A stretch of DNA of 64,000 nucleotides from Vibrio campbellii CAIM 519 = NBRC 15631 = ATCC 25920 (GTDB lineage Bacteria > Pseudomonadota > Gammaproteobacteria > Enterobacterales > Vibrionaceae), in assembly GCF_002163755.1 (NCBI RefSeq), contig NZ_CP015864.1, forward strand, positions 1,612,001 to 1,676,000, given 5' to 3'. The notes beneath the pieces were generated by a model that was not told the DNA's origin, did not search any database, and was given only the letters and a program-made list of their open reading frames with translations. Both the position numbers and the translations under genes were made by a program. This document shows, piece by piece, positions 41,646 through 51,600 of this stretch. Every line of letters begins with the position of its first letter. Within the stretch, counting starts at the first letter, position 1.

Positions 41646-42497
41646 TTATATTGTACTATCTGAACATCGATGGCGAAATTTTGCAGGCGTTTCTCCCTTT
41701 TGCTTTCGATAGAAGCGGCTGAAATAAGCAGGGTCATCAAAGCCTAATTCAAACGCTATGGTCTTGACGGTTTTGGTCGAAAACACCAGCTCTCGATTCG
41801 CTTCTAATATGATTCGGTCATGAATCAGTTGCGTGACCGTCTTACCTCTGTCGGCTTTCACTAATTCGTTTAGACGTTTGCTGGTGAGAGCTAAGGCATC
41901 GGAGTAGAACTGGCAGTTCTTTTGTTCGCGATAATGCAGTTCAATTAATTCGATCAATTGAACAATGCGAGCATCTTTCTGCTCCCCTTTTTGGGATGGC
42001 TGTTTAGAAAAGCGCAATACGTAACGTAAAAAACTGTTGAGGAGTGATTCTACAAGATCCCAGTCGCATGCCTCTCGTTCGCATTCTTCTTGGAGCAGTG
42101 TGTAAATCGATTCTAGGTAGGGAAAACCCTCTTCGTTGCAATCAAGGTGCGGTGGACGATCAATCGTAGAAAATACGGTATTCACCAGTTGCGTGCTGCG
42201 TGGATTAGTTTCAGCGAAGCCGGAGCTGAATATCAACATGCGAACGCTTTTGCCCATGAACTCAGAATGGTGAACCTGCCCTGGTGAAATCGTAAATAAA
42301 CGGCCAAGGCGGTTTTGGTATTCGACGAAATCGATGCTCTGCGTTCCGCTATTACCCAAACACCACACGATTTCCCAGTATTCGTGACGATGCGGCTCGA
42401 TAAACGGCGCTTCTTGGATGCCTGAAAACTCCAGCGCTCTGAAAGGCTCTCCTAAAATGAGCTGTAATTTTGGGATAGGCAGAGTGATGTTGCTCAT
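41646..42497 (-). CDS. AraC family regulator with cupin sensor
   Basis: The 283-aa protein has an N-terminal cupin (EPHRHEYWEIVWCLG, about residues 33-47; SPGQVHHSEFMG) and a C-terminal AraC helix-turn-helix (about 180-280; FYSDALALTSKRLNELVK and IAFELGFDDPAYFSRFYRKQKGETPAKFR). It is the likely activator of the MATE pump immediately downstream. The inducer is unknown. Confidence 0.87.
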   Translation of the reverse strand: MSNITLPIPKLQLILGEPFRALEFSGIQEAPFIEPHRHEYWEIVWCLGNSGTQSIDFVEYQNRLGRLFTISPGQVHHSEFMGKSVRMLIFSSGFAETNPRSTQLVNTVFSTIDRPPHLDCNEEGFPYLESIYTLLQEECEREACDWDLVESLLNSFLRYVLRFSKQPSQKGEQKDARIVQLIELIELHYREQKNCQFYSDALALTSKRLNELVKADRGKTVTQLIHDRIILEANRELVFSTKTVKTIAFELGFDDPAYFSRFYRKQKGETPAKFRHRCSDSTI

Positions 42498-42574
42498 GAA
42501 GTTTCAACCGTTCGTGGATATAATGGCTTTATTATTAATCGAATGACTTATATCGTGCACGGCTTTTATTTTGA

Positions 42575-43699
42575 CTAATAGCCAGTGAGTTCCATGTAAC
42601 CAGTCCCAGAATGAGAGCCCTCAATACGTACTGGGCCTTCCCAATAAGGCACAGAAAGCGGCATTTTCGCGTTCGGGTTGAGAGCAGAAACGGTAAGCTC
42701 AATTTGCTGATTTAGAATCGACACTTGCCACTGGGTTGGATACTTTCGCCCTTGGATTTCTGTTTGCTTGGTTGCTATTAAGCGAATGTCTTTTTGAGAA
42801 ATGGCGATGCCAGAGCCATCTTGCTGCATCAGCTTTGCGCTGGCGTAACTAGCTTGTCCGGTTTTGGAATCCCGCAACTGGAACACCACCAAGCTGGTTT
42901 TGTCACTCAACCTCAGAGCAAACCAGTCCCAGCCTTGTTGTGAGTCGAGTAAGAATTGCGAGCTCCACTCTCGATCTATCCAGCCTTTACCCGACACTTG
43001 ATGAGTTTCGCCGTCGATGGTGACTTCACCGGATACATCAATAAACGGTTGGCTGTAGTAATACGAAGCCACCTGACCATCGGCACTTTTGGTGCTGTAA
43101 CCTTGCTCGCCTTGCTTTTGATAAGGTGCGCTGCTGGTCAGTTTTAGTGAGTAGCCAAACTGCTCTGAATTGGCATTTAGCGCGGCAGGGAAGAGGTCGT
43201 TGGTTGAAGAGGCCCACTGCCAATCATCGAGGTAAACACGAAGTGGAGAGCCATCGACGCCGGCTAAGGACGCTTGAGCGCGTGACCACTTTTCATCTGC
43301 ATAGTGTTTGTCGGTTGTCGTGACAGCGCTGTGCGCCATGAAGGTTTGTTGAGTTTGCCATTCGGTTTTCTTCACGTCATCTTCGCCCGTTGGCGGTGCA
43401 GCAGCAAAGCGAAATTGTGTCCATTGAACGCCAAGTGAGTTGCCGTCTTCATCGATTAAGTTGGCGGTTAAGTACCACCATTCATGACGAAAGTTCGGGT
43501 GTGCTTGATGGTCTGCCGGGAAGGTAAGTTCAACCCCTTTTTCTACGGGTGCGAATGGGTTGTTCTCGCTTTGTGTTTCTCCACTGCCCAAAAGCATACC
43601 CATATTTTGCGTGCCCATATTTTTTTGTTGGGGATCTTCACAACCAAATAGGAACAGACTGCTTATGAGTAGAGTAACTTTGCTTGCTAATCGAACCAT
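42575..43699 (-). CDS. Lipocalin-like (CrtC/AttH-type) lipoprotein
   Basis: From ATG 43699 the 374-aa lipoprotein has a lipobox (LFLFGCEDP). The body matches the CrtC/AttH family, two lipocalin-like halves: FPADHQAHPNFRHEWWYLTANL near residue 60 (cited in pieces: HPNFRHEWWYLT), QWTQFRFA, and GKGWIDREWSSQFL in the middle with the WIDREW signature. It is the third gene of an overlapping cluster, its start touching the permease stop. Similar AttEFGH clusters pair an ABC system with such a protein; ligand unknown. Confidence 0.8.
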   Translation of the reverse strand: MVRLASKVTLLISSLFLFGCEDPQQKNMGTQNMGMLLGSGETQSENNPFAPVEKGVELTFPADHQAHPNFRHEWWYLTANLIDEDGNSLGVQWTQFRFAAAPPTGEDDVKKTEWQTQQTFMAHSAVTTTDKHYADEKWSRAQASLAGVDGSPLRVYLDDWQWASSTNDLFPAALNANSEQFGYSLKLTSSAPYQKQGEQGYSTKSADGQVASYYYSQPFIDVSGEVTIDGETHQVSGKGWIDREWSSQFLLDSQQGWDWFALRLSDKTSLVVFQLRDSKTGQASYASAKLMQQDGSGIAISQKDIRLIATKQTEIQGRKYPTQWQVSILNQQIELTVSALNPNAKMPLSVPYWEGPVRIEGSHSGTGYMELTGY

Positions 43700-46221
43700 C
43701 ACAACACCTCGCTTTGCAAACTGGACACAACAGGCCTACTGACCAATCGCCACAGCGGAATCAAGGTCGCAATCACTGCCACCAAGATGGTGATTGCCGC
43801 AATGCTCATCGCATCACTCCAATTCCACAGATAATTTAAGCTCCAACCAAAAGCTCGTAAGGTGACGATGTCGGTCAGCACATAACCCACCATGGCTCCG
43901 AGGGGCAGGGCGATAACCAGAGTAAAACTGACCAGAGCGACGATCTGTCCGACCACCATGGTCATTAATTTACGACGGCTGACGCCAAGAGCGTACAGCC
44001 TTGCAATGGCGGCTTTGCGCGCGTCGAGTAACATAAAACAAGCACTGAACAAGCCAATCACGGCGACCATCAAAGTTACGCCGTTGAGCGCGCGCGTAAT
44101 GGCGAAGGTCTGTGAGAATATATCCAACGCGATGGATTTGATTTGAGCCTGATCGTAGAGCTGACTTGGATGCAGATTCAATTGCTCGCGTAGTTGGTCG
44201 TAGACGATTTGTGGGTCACCAGATGCTTTAATGCCAAGGCTTGTCGGCAAGTCGGTAAATCCGCTCTCTTGCCATAATTTGGGCGCCAATAACACTTCAC
44301 CGTTGGGTGAGCCGTAATCATGGAATACCGCACCCACAAGCAGGTTCTTATTTGGAACGGCATCAAGCGTGAGCTCGCTACCCAGTGATAAACCCAGTTT
44401 GACCGCGGTTGGTTCACTGATAGCGACTAACTCACTTTGGTAAAAACGCTGCCAGAAGTTTTCCAAATGCGATTTGAACACCATGGTTTGCTCTAAGCTG
44501 TCTTTGTCTTTGGTACCGAGCAAAATCGGTAAGCCTTGCAGGTTATCGTCGACGTAGTATTGCTTGTAGACGGTCTCAACATTGTCGAATTGCCCTAACG
44601 CACGCTCCACACCTGCGATTTCTCCTTGTGCAGGGCTAACGTAAATATCGGCGTGCAACCTTTGTTCTAACCACTGTTTCAGAGTGGATTCAAAGCTGCC
44701 CACTAAGGTATTCATCCCCATATTGGCAGTAACGGCGAGTAGCAGTGCCATCATGGCGAGAGAAAGCGGAGAAATCAGCTCGCGCAGCTCAGCAAACAGG
44801 TACTGCATCAAACCAGAACTGGTGCGCTTTTCACACCAATTGGCTAACACGCTGAGTGTTTTGGGTAGATACAAAGGAATCGACACCACAAGCACGCCGA
44901 GCCACGCCATGGTGAAGCGGTGATGCTCACTCAACCATAACCCTGCGAGTGCGAGAGCCGTCAACGAAGCACCTATCACAAACAATTGGTTTTCGTTAGA
45001 GGCTTCCGGCGCTTGATAAAATCCGCCATGAGAGGAAAGCGGCTGGCGCACTCGCTGTTTAAAGTGCTGCCAACATGCCAATAGGGTTGCGGCTAACGTG
45101 AGCAGCAGCGCTTGCGCCCACCATTGCCACTGCCAAGTACCGGGCAGCAGTGTCGCACCATAAAGTTGTTCTAGAGTCAGTGCTACGGTCGGATGCAACC
45201 AATGGCTGAGCTGCATGCCCAATACAAAACCGAGGGAAGCGCCGATGGTAACGAGAATAGTGAGTTCAACTAACAGCGCAGAGAACACAATGCTCGGCGC
45301 AACACCCGCCTGTTGAATCTGCACTAACAGCCGATTGCGTTTCAGCAAGCTGTACTTTACGCCGTTGTAAGCGATGAACAGCCCGATTAAAAAGGCAAGT
45401 AAGCTCATTGCTGTGAGATTGAGGTGAAAGCTGTCGGTTAGCGAACCAAGGTCTGTACTTTGATTATTGGAAATCCATTGCCCTTGCTCGCCAATCAGGT
45501 TCTGCCATTTTGCTTGCGTGTCTTTATTCCCTTTATCGCCCGAATGGAAAACCGCAATGTAACTGAGCTGTCCTTGTTTATTGAGCAGTTGCTGGGCAAA
45601 GCCAATGTCCATCAACATTCGGCTGCCCAATTGCCAATCATCGGGTAATACCACCACTTGGGTTGGGATGTCGTCTAAAGTTAGGGTTTCTACCTCTCCT
45701 AAGTTTTGATGTTGAGATTGGCTCATCATCACGATTGGCTTGCCGGCTAAAAGCTCAGGTAGAGGCAAAGCACTGTCGAACAAAGACACGTTATCCTCAC
45801 TATCTGATGAATAGCGTGAACGAGAAGAGATGGCAGCAATTAATTCGCTACCTTGCACTGACCAACGACGCCCTTGTTCGTCTCTCACTCGTCCTTCGAT
45901 TACCGGTAGTGCTGCACTGAGTCCGTTCTGTCTAAGGGTGAAGTAGAGTGATTCGGGCAGATAGTTTTGCCCTGCTGGTGGAATAATTAAGTTCTGAGCT
46001 TGTGCGCTAAGCTGCTCGGTAGACTCAGCATAACTGCGCTTGGCATTGAGGTTGATGGCTTGCACCGCAACAAATAAGGTTACAGCCAACACGATACCGA
46101 TCAGAATCGCAGCGGCTTGCAGCGGCGCTTGTCGATAATGTGCTGCAAACAGATTCAGGGCGAGTCGAGTATGCGTGAATCTGGTGTTTAGGAGCTTAGC
46201 TTGCTTCATGATGTTGCTCAT
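43699..46221 (-). CDS. ABC transporter permease, FtsX/MacB-like (AttFG-type)
   Basis: The 840-aa permease has two FtsX-type halves: an N-terminal helix and periplasmic domain (about residues 25-260), a three-helix block (about 270-400), more helices (about 420-470), a second periplasmic region (about 500-700) and C-terminal helices (about 700-830). The half ends read AITRALNGVTLMVAVIGLFSACFM. This ten-helix double FtsX form occurs in lipoprotein- and lipid-related ABC systems. It overlaps the upstream ATPase by about 25 nt and abuts the CrtC-like gene, so the three are co-translated. ATG 46209 is an alternative start. Confidence 0.85.
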   Translation of the reverse strand: MSNIMKQAKLLNTRFTHTRLALNLFAAHYRQAPLQAAAILIGIVLAVTLFVAVQAINLNAKRSYAESTEQLSAQAQNLIIPPAGQNYLPESLYFTLRQNGLSAALPVIEGRVRDEQGRRWSVQGSELIAAISSRSRYSSDSEDNVSLFDSALPLPELLAGKPIVMMSQSQHQNLGEVETLTLDDIPTQVVVLPDDWQLGSRMLMDIGFAQQLLNKQGQLSYIAVFHSGDKGNKDTQAKWQNLIGEQGQWISNNQSTDLGSLTDSFHLNLTAMSLLAFLIGLFIAYNGVKYSLLKRNRLLVQIQQAGVAPSIVFSALLVELTILVTIGASLGFVLGMQLSHWLHPTVALTLEQLYGATLLPGTWQWQWWAQALLLTLAATLLACWQHFKQRVRQPLSSHGGFYQAPEASNENQLFVIGASLTALALAGLWLSEHHRFTMAWLGVLVVSIPLYLPKTLSVLANWCEKRTSSGLMQYLFAELRELISPLSLAMMALLLAVTANMGMNTLVGSFESTLKQWLEQRLHADIYVSPAQGEIAGVERALGQFDNVETVYKQYYVDDNLQGLPILLGTKDKDSLEQTMVFKSHLENFWQRFYQSELVAISEPTAVKLGLSLGSELTLDAVPNKNLLVGAVFHDYGSPNGEVLLAPKLWQESGFTDLPTSLGIKASGDPQIVYDQLREQLNLHPSQLYDQAQIKSIALDIFSQTFAITRALNGVTLMVAVIGLFSACFMLLDARKAAIARLYALGVSRRKLMTMVVGQIVALVSFTLVIALPLGAMVGYVLTDIVTLRAFGWSLNYLWNWSDAMSIAAITILVAVIATLIPLWRLVSRPVVSSLQSEVL

Positions 46222-46945
46222 TTACATCGCGCTGATTTTGCGTCAATCCGTTTTCCAAACGCCTAACTTTCAAGCGCCCGTCCTTCAAACGCCCATCTTT
46301 TAAGCGTAACGGGGTTTGCATAAACTCGGCACAGTCAGGGCTGTGGGTGACTAACAGCACGGCGGTATTGCCTTGGGTGGTGATTTCACTGAGCAGTTTC
46401 ATCACTTCTAAGCCCGCTTTTTGGTCAAGGTTGCCTGTGGGCTCATCGGCAAGCAGAAGTTTGGGTTTGTGGGCAAGTGCTCGGGCAATAGCGACGCGTT
46501 GTTGTTGACCGCCGGAAAGGGCGGAAACATGCCTATCGAGCAGTTGGCTGATGCCCAGCGTTTCGACCAGGTAATCGCACCAGTTATCCCATTTCTGTTG
46601 ATTCAAATGTAGAGGAAAGGCGATGTTTTGCTTCACGTTAAGAGGCGTTAATAGGTTGAATTGCTGAAAAATAACGCCGAGTTTTTGGTGTCGAAATCGG
46701 CTCCATTGTGGGTCTTTCCAAGCCGCCGTGTTATCGCCATCTAACCACAACTCACCATCGGAAAGTGGCTCAAAGCCAGCGATGACATTGAGTAAGGTAC
46801 TTTTGCCGCTACCACTGGCGCCCGTCAGTGCAACACTCGCTCCTGTGTTCAACGTAAAGTCGACCCCTTCCAACACGCGATGTGTCTCTTTGCCGTCGAC
46901 AAAGCTTTTACTGGCGTGTTTGAGTGTGACAAGTGGGCTTTCCAT
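46196..46945 (-). CDS. ABC transporter ATP-binding protein, LolD/MacB-like
   Basis: The 249-aa ATPase shows Walker A (LTGASGSGKSTLLN, about residue 36), Q-loop (IFQQFNLL), signature (LSGGQQQRVAIARAL, about 142), Walker B (LLLADEPTGNLD) and the H-loop (VTHSP). The tail has tandem RLKDG repeats. It is the first gene of the cluster and overlaps the permease gene, giving an AttE-like member. It would energise movement of a lipid, lipoprotein or small molecule across or from the inner membrane. Confidence 0.88.
   Translation of the reverse strand: MESPLVTLKHASKSFVDGKETHRVLEGVDFTLNTGASVALTGASGSGKSTLLNVIAGFEPLSDGELWLDGDNTAAWKDPQWSRFRHQKLGVIFQQFNLLTPLNVKQNIAFPLHLNQQKWDNWCDYLVETLGISQLLDRHVSALSGGQQQRVAIARALAHKPKLLLADEPTGNLDQKAGLEVMKLLSEITTQGNTAVLLVTHSPDCAEFMQTPLRLKDGRLKDGRLKVRRLENGLTQNQRDVNEQHHEAS
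46250..46310 (-). repeat. Tandem 15-bp repeat at the 3' end of the ABC ATPase gene
   Basis: The sequence encodes RLKDG-RLKDG-RLKVR-RLENG, four imperfect copies of a 15-bp unit. It lies after the last conserved motif, where slippage would change tail length without breaking the ATPase. Confidence 0.65.
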
Positions 46946-47254
46946 TTCCTCTCCTTACAATCAAAAGATGTCGTTTCTTTTGGCAGCGGCTATTTGAGTA
47001 AGTTCTATAAAAACTTTAGACAACAATCAGATAAAAACAGAGATTTACATCGATTTCTTAACAACTTGTACTGCATAGCTGGCTAAGTGGATTGATAAGG
47101 ACATAAGTTTTCTCTCTGGTTAGAAGCATAATATCGGCTTAAATCTCACTTTGTCGCTTTTGGCTTGTTTTATGTCATTTTTGCCGTGGGTGTGTGCGGC
47201 GAATCATCGGCACAATACACCCATCAGCAACAGATAAAACAAAGAGAGATAAGA
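46946..47254. other. Divergent promoter region
   Basis: About 310 bases between the ABC cluster and the cysteine hydrolase gene. An in-frame extension of the hydrolase to 47165 exists but has no family support. No operator was recognised. Confidence 0.4.
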
Positions 47255-47818
47255 ATGTCTAAAACTGCATTGTTATTGATTGATTTTCAAAACGACTACT
47301 ACCCAAGCTACTCAGGTGCAAAATGGCCACTGTCAGGCACAGAAGAGGCGGCAGAGAACGCAGCACAACTGCTTGAAGCATTTCGCCAAAAAGGGTTACC
47401 CGTTGTGCACGTAAGACACGAGTTTCCAACAGAGGAAGCGCCGTTCTTCCTACCTAATTCTGAAGGTGCGCAAATTCACTCAAGTGTCGCACCTATCGAA
47501 GGTGAGGCTGTGGTGCTAAAGCATCAAATCAACAGCTTTCTAGATACGGATTTGAAAGCCATTCTTGATGATGAGAATGTCACGAGGTTGGTGATCGTTG
47601 GAGCGATGAGCCACATGTGTATTGATGCAGTCTCACGTGCCGCCGTAGATTTAGGGTATGAATGTCACGTCGCTCACGACGCTTGTGCGACGCTAGACTT
47701 AGAATTTGATGGCGTGAAAGTACCAGCCAAGCAAGTGCATGCCGCATTTATGGCAGCGCTAAGCTTTGGTTACTGCAACGTAGACAGCTCAGTAAAACTG
47801 CTCGAGTTAGCGAACTAA
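47255..47818 (+). CDS. Isochorismatase-like cysteine hydrolase
   Basis: From ATG 47255 (AGAGAG upstream) the protein is 187 aa, starting MSKTALLLIDFQNDYYPSYS with the catalytic Asp in LIDFQND. The catalytic Lys is in VLKHQINSF (about residue 92), and the nucleophilic Cys is in VGAMSHMCIDAVSRAA (about 127), with the cis-peptide before it. These hydrolases split amides or vinyl ethers (nicotinamidase, isochorismatase, hydantoinase-like); the substrate is open. A strong terminator follows. Confidence 0.85.
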   Translation: MSKTALLLIDFQNDYYPSYSGAKWPLSGTEEAAENAAQLLEAFRQKGLPVVHVRHEFPTEEAPFFLPNSEGAQIHSSVAPIEGEAVVLKHQINSFLDTDLKAILDDENVTRLVIVGAMSHMCIDAVSRAAVDLGYECHVAHDACATLDLEFDGVKVPAKQVHAAFMAALSFGYCNVDSSVKLLELAN

Positions 47819-47871
47819 CGGGTGTTCGTGGCTTACATTGGGGCGCAACACGCACCTCAGTAAAAGAACAA

Positions 47872-47906
47872 AAAAAGCCCAACGCATTTAAAGCGTTGGG
47901 CTTTTT
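47872..47906. terminator. Bidirectional terminator
   Basis: AAAAAGCCCAACGC / GCGTTGGGCTTTTT, between convergent hydrolase and DUF3297 genes. Confidence 0.88.
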
Positions 47907-47923
47907 CTTGAATTGAGGACGGC

Positions 47924-48169
47924 TTACACGTAGTACGCTTCAACTTCGCCTTTTAGCTTGATAAGCATTGGGTTACCGAAACGGTCTTTTGCTTTAGGAG
48001 AAGCAATTTTTACCCAACCTTCGCTGATGCAGTATTCTTCTACGTCAGTACGCTCTTGGCCGTTGATACGAATACCGATTTGGTGCTCGAAGCATTCTTT
48101 GATGAAGAATGGGCTACGTGGGTTACCCGCTAGGCGATCTGGTAGAGCTGGTTTAGCTGTATCTGTCAT
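47924..48169 (-). CDS. DUF3297 family protein
   Basis: From ATG 48169 (AAGG about 9 nt upstream) the protein is 81 aa: MTDTAKPALPDRLAGNPRSP then FFIKECFEHQIGIRINGQER and CISEGWVKIASPKAKDRFG. The pattern matches the small DUF3297 family of Proteobacteria in length and motifs. The N-terminal extension to 48259 is rejected because family members start at this Met. Function unknown; cytoplasmic. Monocistronic. Confidence 0.82.
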   Translation of the reverse strand: MTDTAKPALPDRLAGNPRSPFFIKECFEHQIGIRINGQERTDVEEYCISEGWVKIASPKAKDRFGNPMLIKLKGEVEAYYV

Positions 48170-48265
48170 TTTGTGTGACCTTGAAGTCATTAGAAAAAGT
48201 GCGCCATTGTAGTCAGTGCAAGGCGAGTGTTCAAGGATTCTCATCGCGTTTAATGACATCCTTCC

Positions 48266-48496
48266 TTAGGCAACACGGTGTATGTTTTCGATCAAGTAGT
48301 TTATAAGCAAACGAACTCGATTGGGTAAGTACTGCCTTGAAGAATAATAGACCCAGATGGTGACAGGTTCTCCCCAATAAGGCTGCAAGATAGGGACGAT
48401 GGTCTGCTGGCGCAATTTTTCTTAGAATAATTAACTGCTTAGCATGGCGATCCCCGGTCCAGCCAGAACGGCTTGTTTCGCTGCGGCGAAACTGGT
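48266..48496 (-). pseudogene. LysR family regulator remnant (C-terminal part)
   Basis: The complement strand encodes the end of a LysR effector domain: AVLAGPGIAMLSS, then two in-frame stops at 48431-48433 and 48422-48424, then EKLRQQTIVPILQPYWG and VYYSSRQYLPNRVRLL to a proper stop. The order and spacing match LysR C-termini (GxGIAMLP...EKL...GxLVxIL...YPxxRxLPxRVRxLIDFL). No helix-turn-helix part remains nearby, and frames upstream are broken. This is a decayed gene; the missing N-terminal half is not in the window. Confidence 0.75.
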
Positions 48497-48560
48497 TTAA
48501 ATCTTTTATAGAGTCTCGTATTCATCCCATCGCTTGTCTGAACGAGTGATGGGTTTTTTG
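48440..48560 (+). ncRNA. Candidate small RNA with orphan terminator
   Basis: On the + strand GTTTCGC-TGCG-GCGAAAC (48475-48492, a perfect 7-bp tetraloop hairpin) is followed by CCCATC...GATGGG (48526-48553) and TTTTTT. No + strand gene lies upstream, so a terminator here is unexplained unless an independent RNA ends at it. It overlaps the decayed LysR gene in antisense. No promoter was confidently placed. Confidence 0.3.
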
Positions 48561-48660
48561 TTTCCTAAAGAATTGTTTCGCTAGAACAAAAAAGATACCG
48601 CCTATCAAGACGGTATCGAATGTTATGAGTTTAGATGGTTAACGCTGGTTAATCAGACTG

Positions 48661-51600
48661 TTACGAGCAGTTGTCAATCAAGGCCCAGCCTGAGTATGGG
48701 TCAGCCGGGGTCAGCGTCGAGTCTGTCCAACGGTCGGCTTGATACAAGTTGCCTTGGTAGGTCACTTGTTCGCCCGGTTGATACTGTCTTTGCTCGAACT
48801 CTGGAATATCAGCACAAATGCCATCACCACCACCGCTGTTATCGCCAATCACCTTCAATGATGTCGAATCTGAGGCATTTAGTTCGCCATCAGAAACCTC
48901 TAATGAAATCGTGAAGGTGAGGTCTGGGTCTGTGACCGGAGCCGTTACCACCAGTGTGTCGCTATTAGTGTCGCCGACAACCGTTAGGTCAGAAGGAACC
49001 TCCCATTGATAGCTAATCACGTCGCCATCTGGATCAGAAGCGTTAGCGGTGATGGTTACGCTTTCGCCGCTGTTTACCTGATAGTTTGGAGGCAGTGAAA
49101 CGCTTGGTGGATTATTGTCGACTGGTGGCTTATCACCACCGTCACCGCCCCAAATTGAGCCGTCACAATCGTTGCCAACCAAACACGTTGGGTTTTGCGC
49201 GTAAGCATCAACTTTGTTGTCTAGCCAGCCGTTGTCCGTGCCGTTCGAGCCAATGGTTACAACTGCCGTAGTTGAGCCGCCACCCCATAACAGGGCAAAC
49301 ACGTTGCTCTTCGGTAGATCTTGCATAGCGACATGAGACCAGTCGTAACCTGCGTCTTTTTCTAGCAATTCGCGAACATTACTCGCACCGTTGTACGTGG
49401 TTGGATTGAGCTGCTTGTCGAGTAGGCCACTGCGTACGTTGTTGATGTCCGTGCCGATGCGCGCATCACCCATAAAGTAAGAGCCGCCAGACGCCTCATG
49501 CTCAACGTTGATCAGTGTATTACCTTCATCTTGAGTCGGCATGTGACCACCTGGGATTTGCCAAATCATGGCCGGAGACTCAACGCCATCACTGATTGTT
49601 TTGACATACGATAGGTAACGGGTCCAGCTGGTGGCGTTGTACGCGTAGTTCGCGATCGCTTCTGAGCCGAAACCGTCGCGCTCATATTTATCGAACACAA
49701 TGTAATCTGGTTGGTAAGTGCCAGTGTAAACATCCAGCGAGTTTACGAAGTTCGCCACTTCTTGGCCTTTGTCAGCTGATTGGTCGTCGGTCTGGTGAAT
49801 CCAGTTGGCAGAGCCTACCGCCCACAAGTTGATTTGCCAGCCGTAAGTTACGTCTTCTGCCAAGCCATTCATGATGAAGTTGAGTGACGCAATGTAGCCT
49901 TTTAGTGTGTTCTCGAATTGAGGAACGGCCACTGGTGGTTGATAACCGTAAGTCGTCTTCATGTAATCCAACGCACGAGCGAGTTGATCATTCACATTGA
50001 CCGCGCCCGCTTGGTTTAGATCGTCCACATGGCTTGGGTTTTTCTGTAGTTCACCTAAGAAGTCAGGGTTAAGCACAAACGACATTGGCGAGCTGCCATC
50101 GCCAGCCGCGTACTCTTGCGCCGCGATAGCTTGAGTAATGAAGGTCGCGTAATGTTTGTAGAGCAATTCATCATCGACTAAGTCTGTCCAGCTTGCACCA
50201 CCACTAGCATTTGCAGTGTAAACCACCATCACTGGCAGAACGTGATGGCCTGAAAGATCTGAAGCGCTTTGTGCATTTGCGTAGGTTCTATGCAGCGGAA
50301 GCTCGTCTTTCGGCAGGATCACGCCAGGATCACCAGAACCACTCAAGCCAGCATATTTGAAGATCGCATTGACCTTGGTTGCGCCGATTTCATTGGTGGT
50401 CTGTTCGCTGTCGTTCGTTACCGTGCCGTTTGCTACGTAGTCTGGGAAGCCTTTGACTGCAAGGCTCATCGCTTCGCGGAATGGCAGCGTTAGCAACAAC
50501 GGAGCATCACTTTGCGTGACAGAGACAGAGTCATCACCGTCATAGGCGTAACGCGTGTCTCCGGCAAACACTGAATCGATTTGGATATCGTACTCACCCG
50601 GCTTAACGTCTTCAGGTAAGGTGAATGGTGAGCTAGTAATCTCGTAGCTGTAGCGACTAGAGCCATCTTTGGCGACAAGGTTGAGCACAATTGGCATCGC
50701 TTCTTGAGGTAAGTCGACAATGCTTGCTTGAACGGTAGTGAAGTCATCACTCGCGATAGGCGTTTCAACGATGTTGGTGCTGATTTCTGTCGCCTTGTCT
50801 TTGTTGACCAAGACATCGAAGTTGTCGCTCGGTTGGTAAAGCACGTTGTTTACCGTAATCGGTGAGTAGGAGAGATCGTATTTGTGGGTATCAAGCAGTT
50901 TGCTGATGTCAATCTCGCCGCCAAATGGCACCACTAGGCTGCTTTCAACGTCTTGTGTGCCTGCCGCTTTCACGGTGGCATCTGTGGTTAGGCTTGCCGT
51001 AATGCCATCCAGTGCTGGCATGGTGAGCGAGATGGTCGCGTAGTAAATAAACGCATCGTACTGCACGGAAACACTCGGCTGCGTTGCATCGCTATCGATA
51101 GTCACGGTGGAGGTTGGCGAGGAGGCGTGGGCAATCCCCATTTCGCTCGTTACATCTTGAGCGGTGACTTGATACTCGCCATCTTGGAGGTGCTCCAGAA
51201 CAAAGCTGCTTCCCCATGAGACAGACACGGTCTCACTGTAGTTTTCACCTTCGACCAAAATCGATGCCGCGGCTAGGCTGGCGTGTGGTGCACTTGGTGC
51301 TTGTAGGGTGATCTTGCCTTGAAGCGCAGGATCATTCTTTATGATCACCTTCTCGACATGCACGTCGTTTCCATCGATGTAATCACCATTGCTGGCATTG
51401 AGACCAAAGAAGATTTGAGCTGCTTGACCATCGTTTAGAATTTGTGACGTGCTGTCATGAGTAAAGACAAACGTATTGGGAGCAGGGCTGCTGACGTTAA
51501 AAGGTGCGCCCCATGAGCTATTCACCGTCGCATCTTTGTCTGACGTTACCCAGATCTCTGCGTCCGCCAAGTCTAATTGCTGACCTGAGATATTCTTCAA

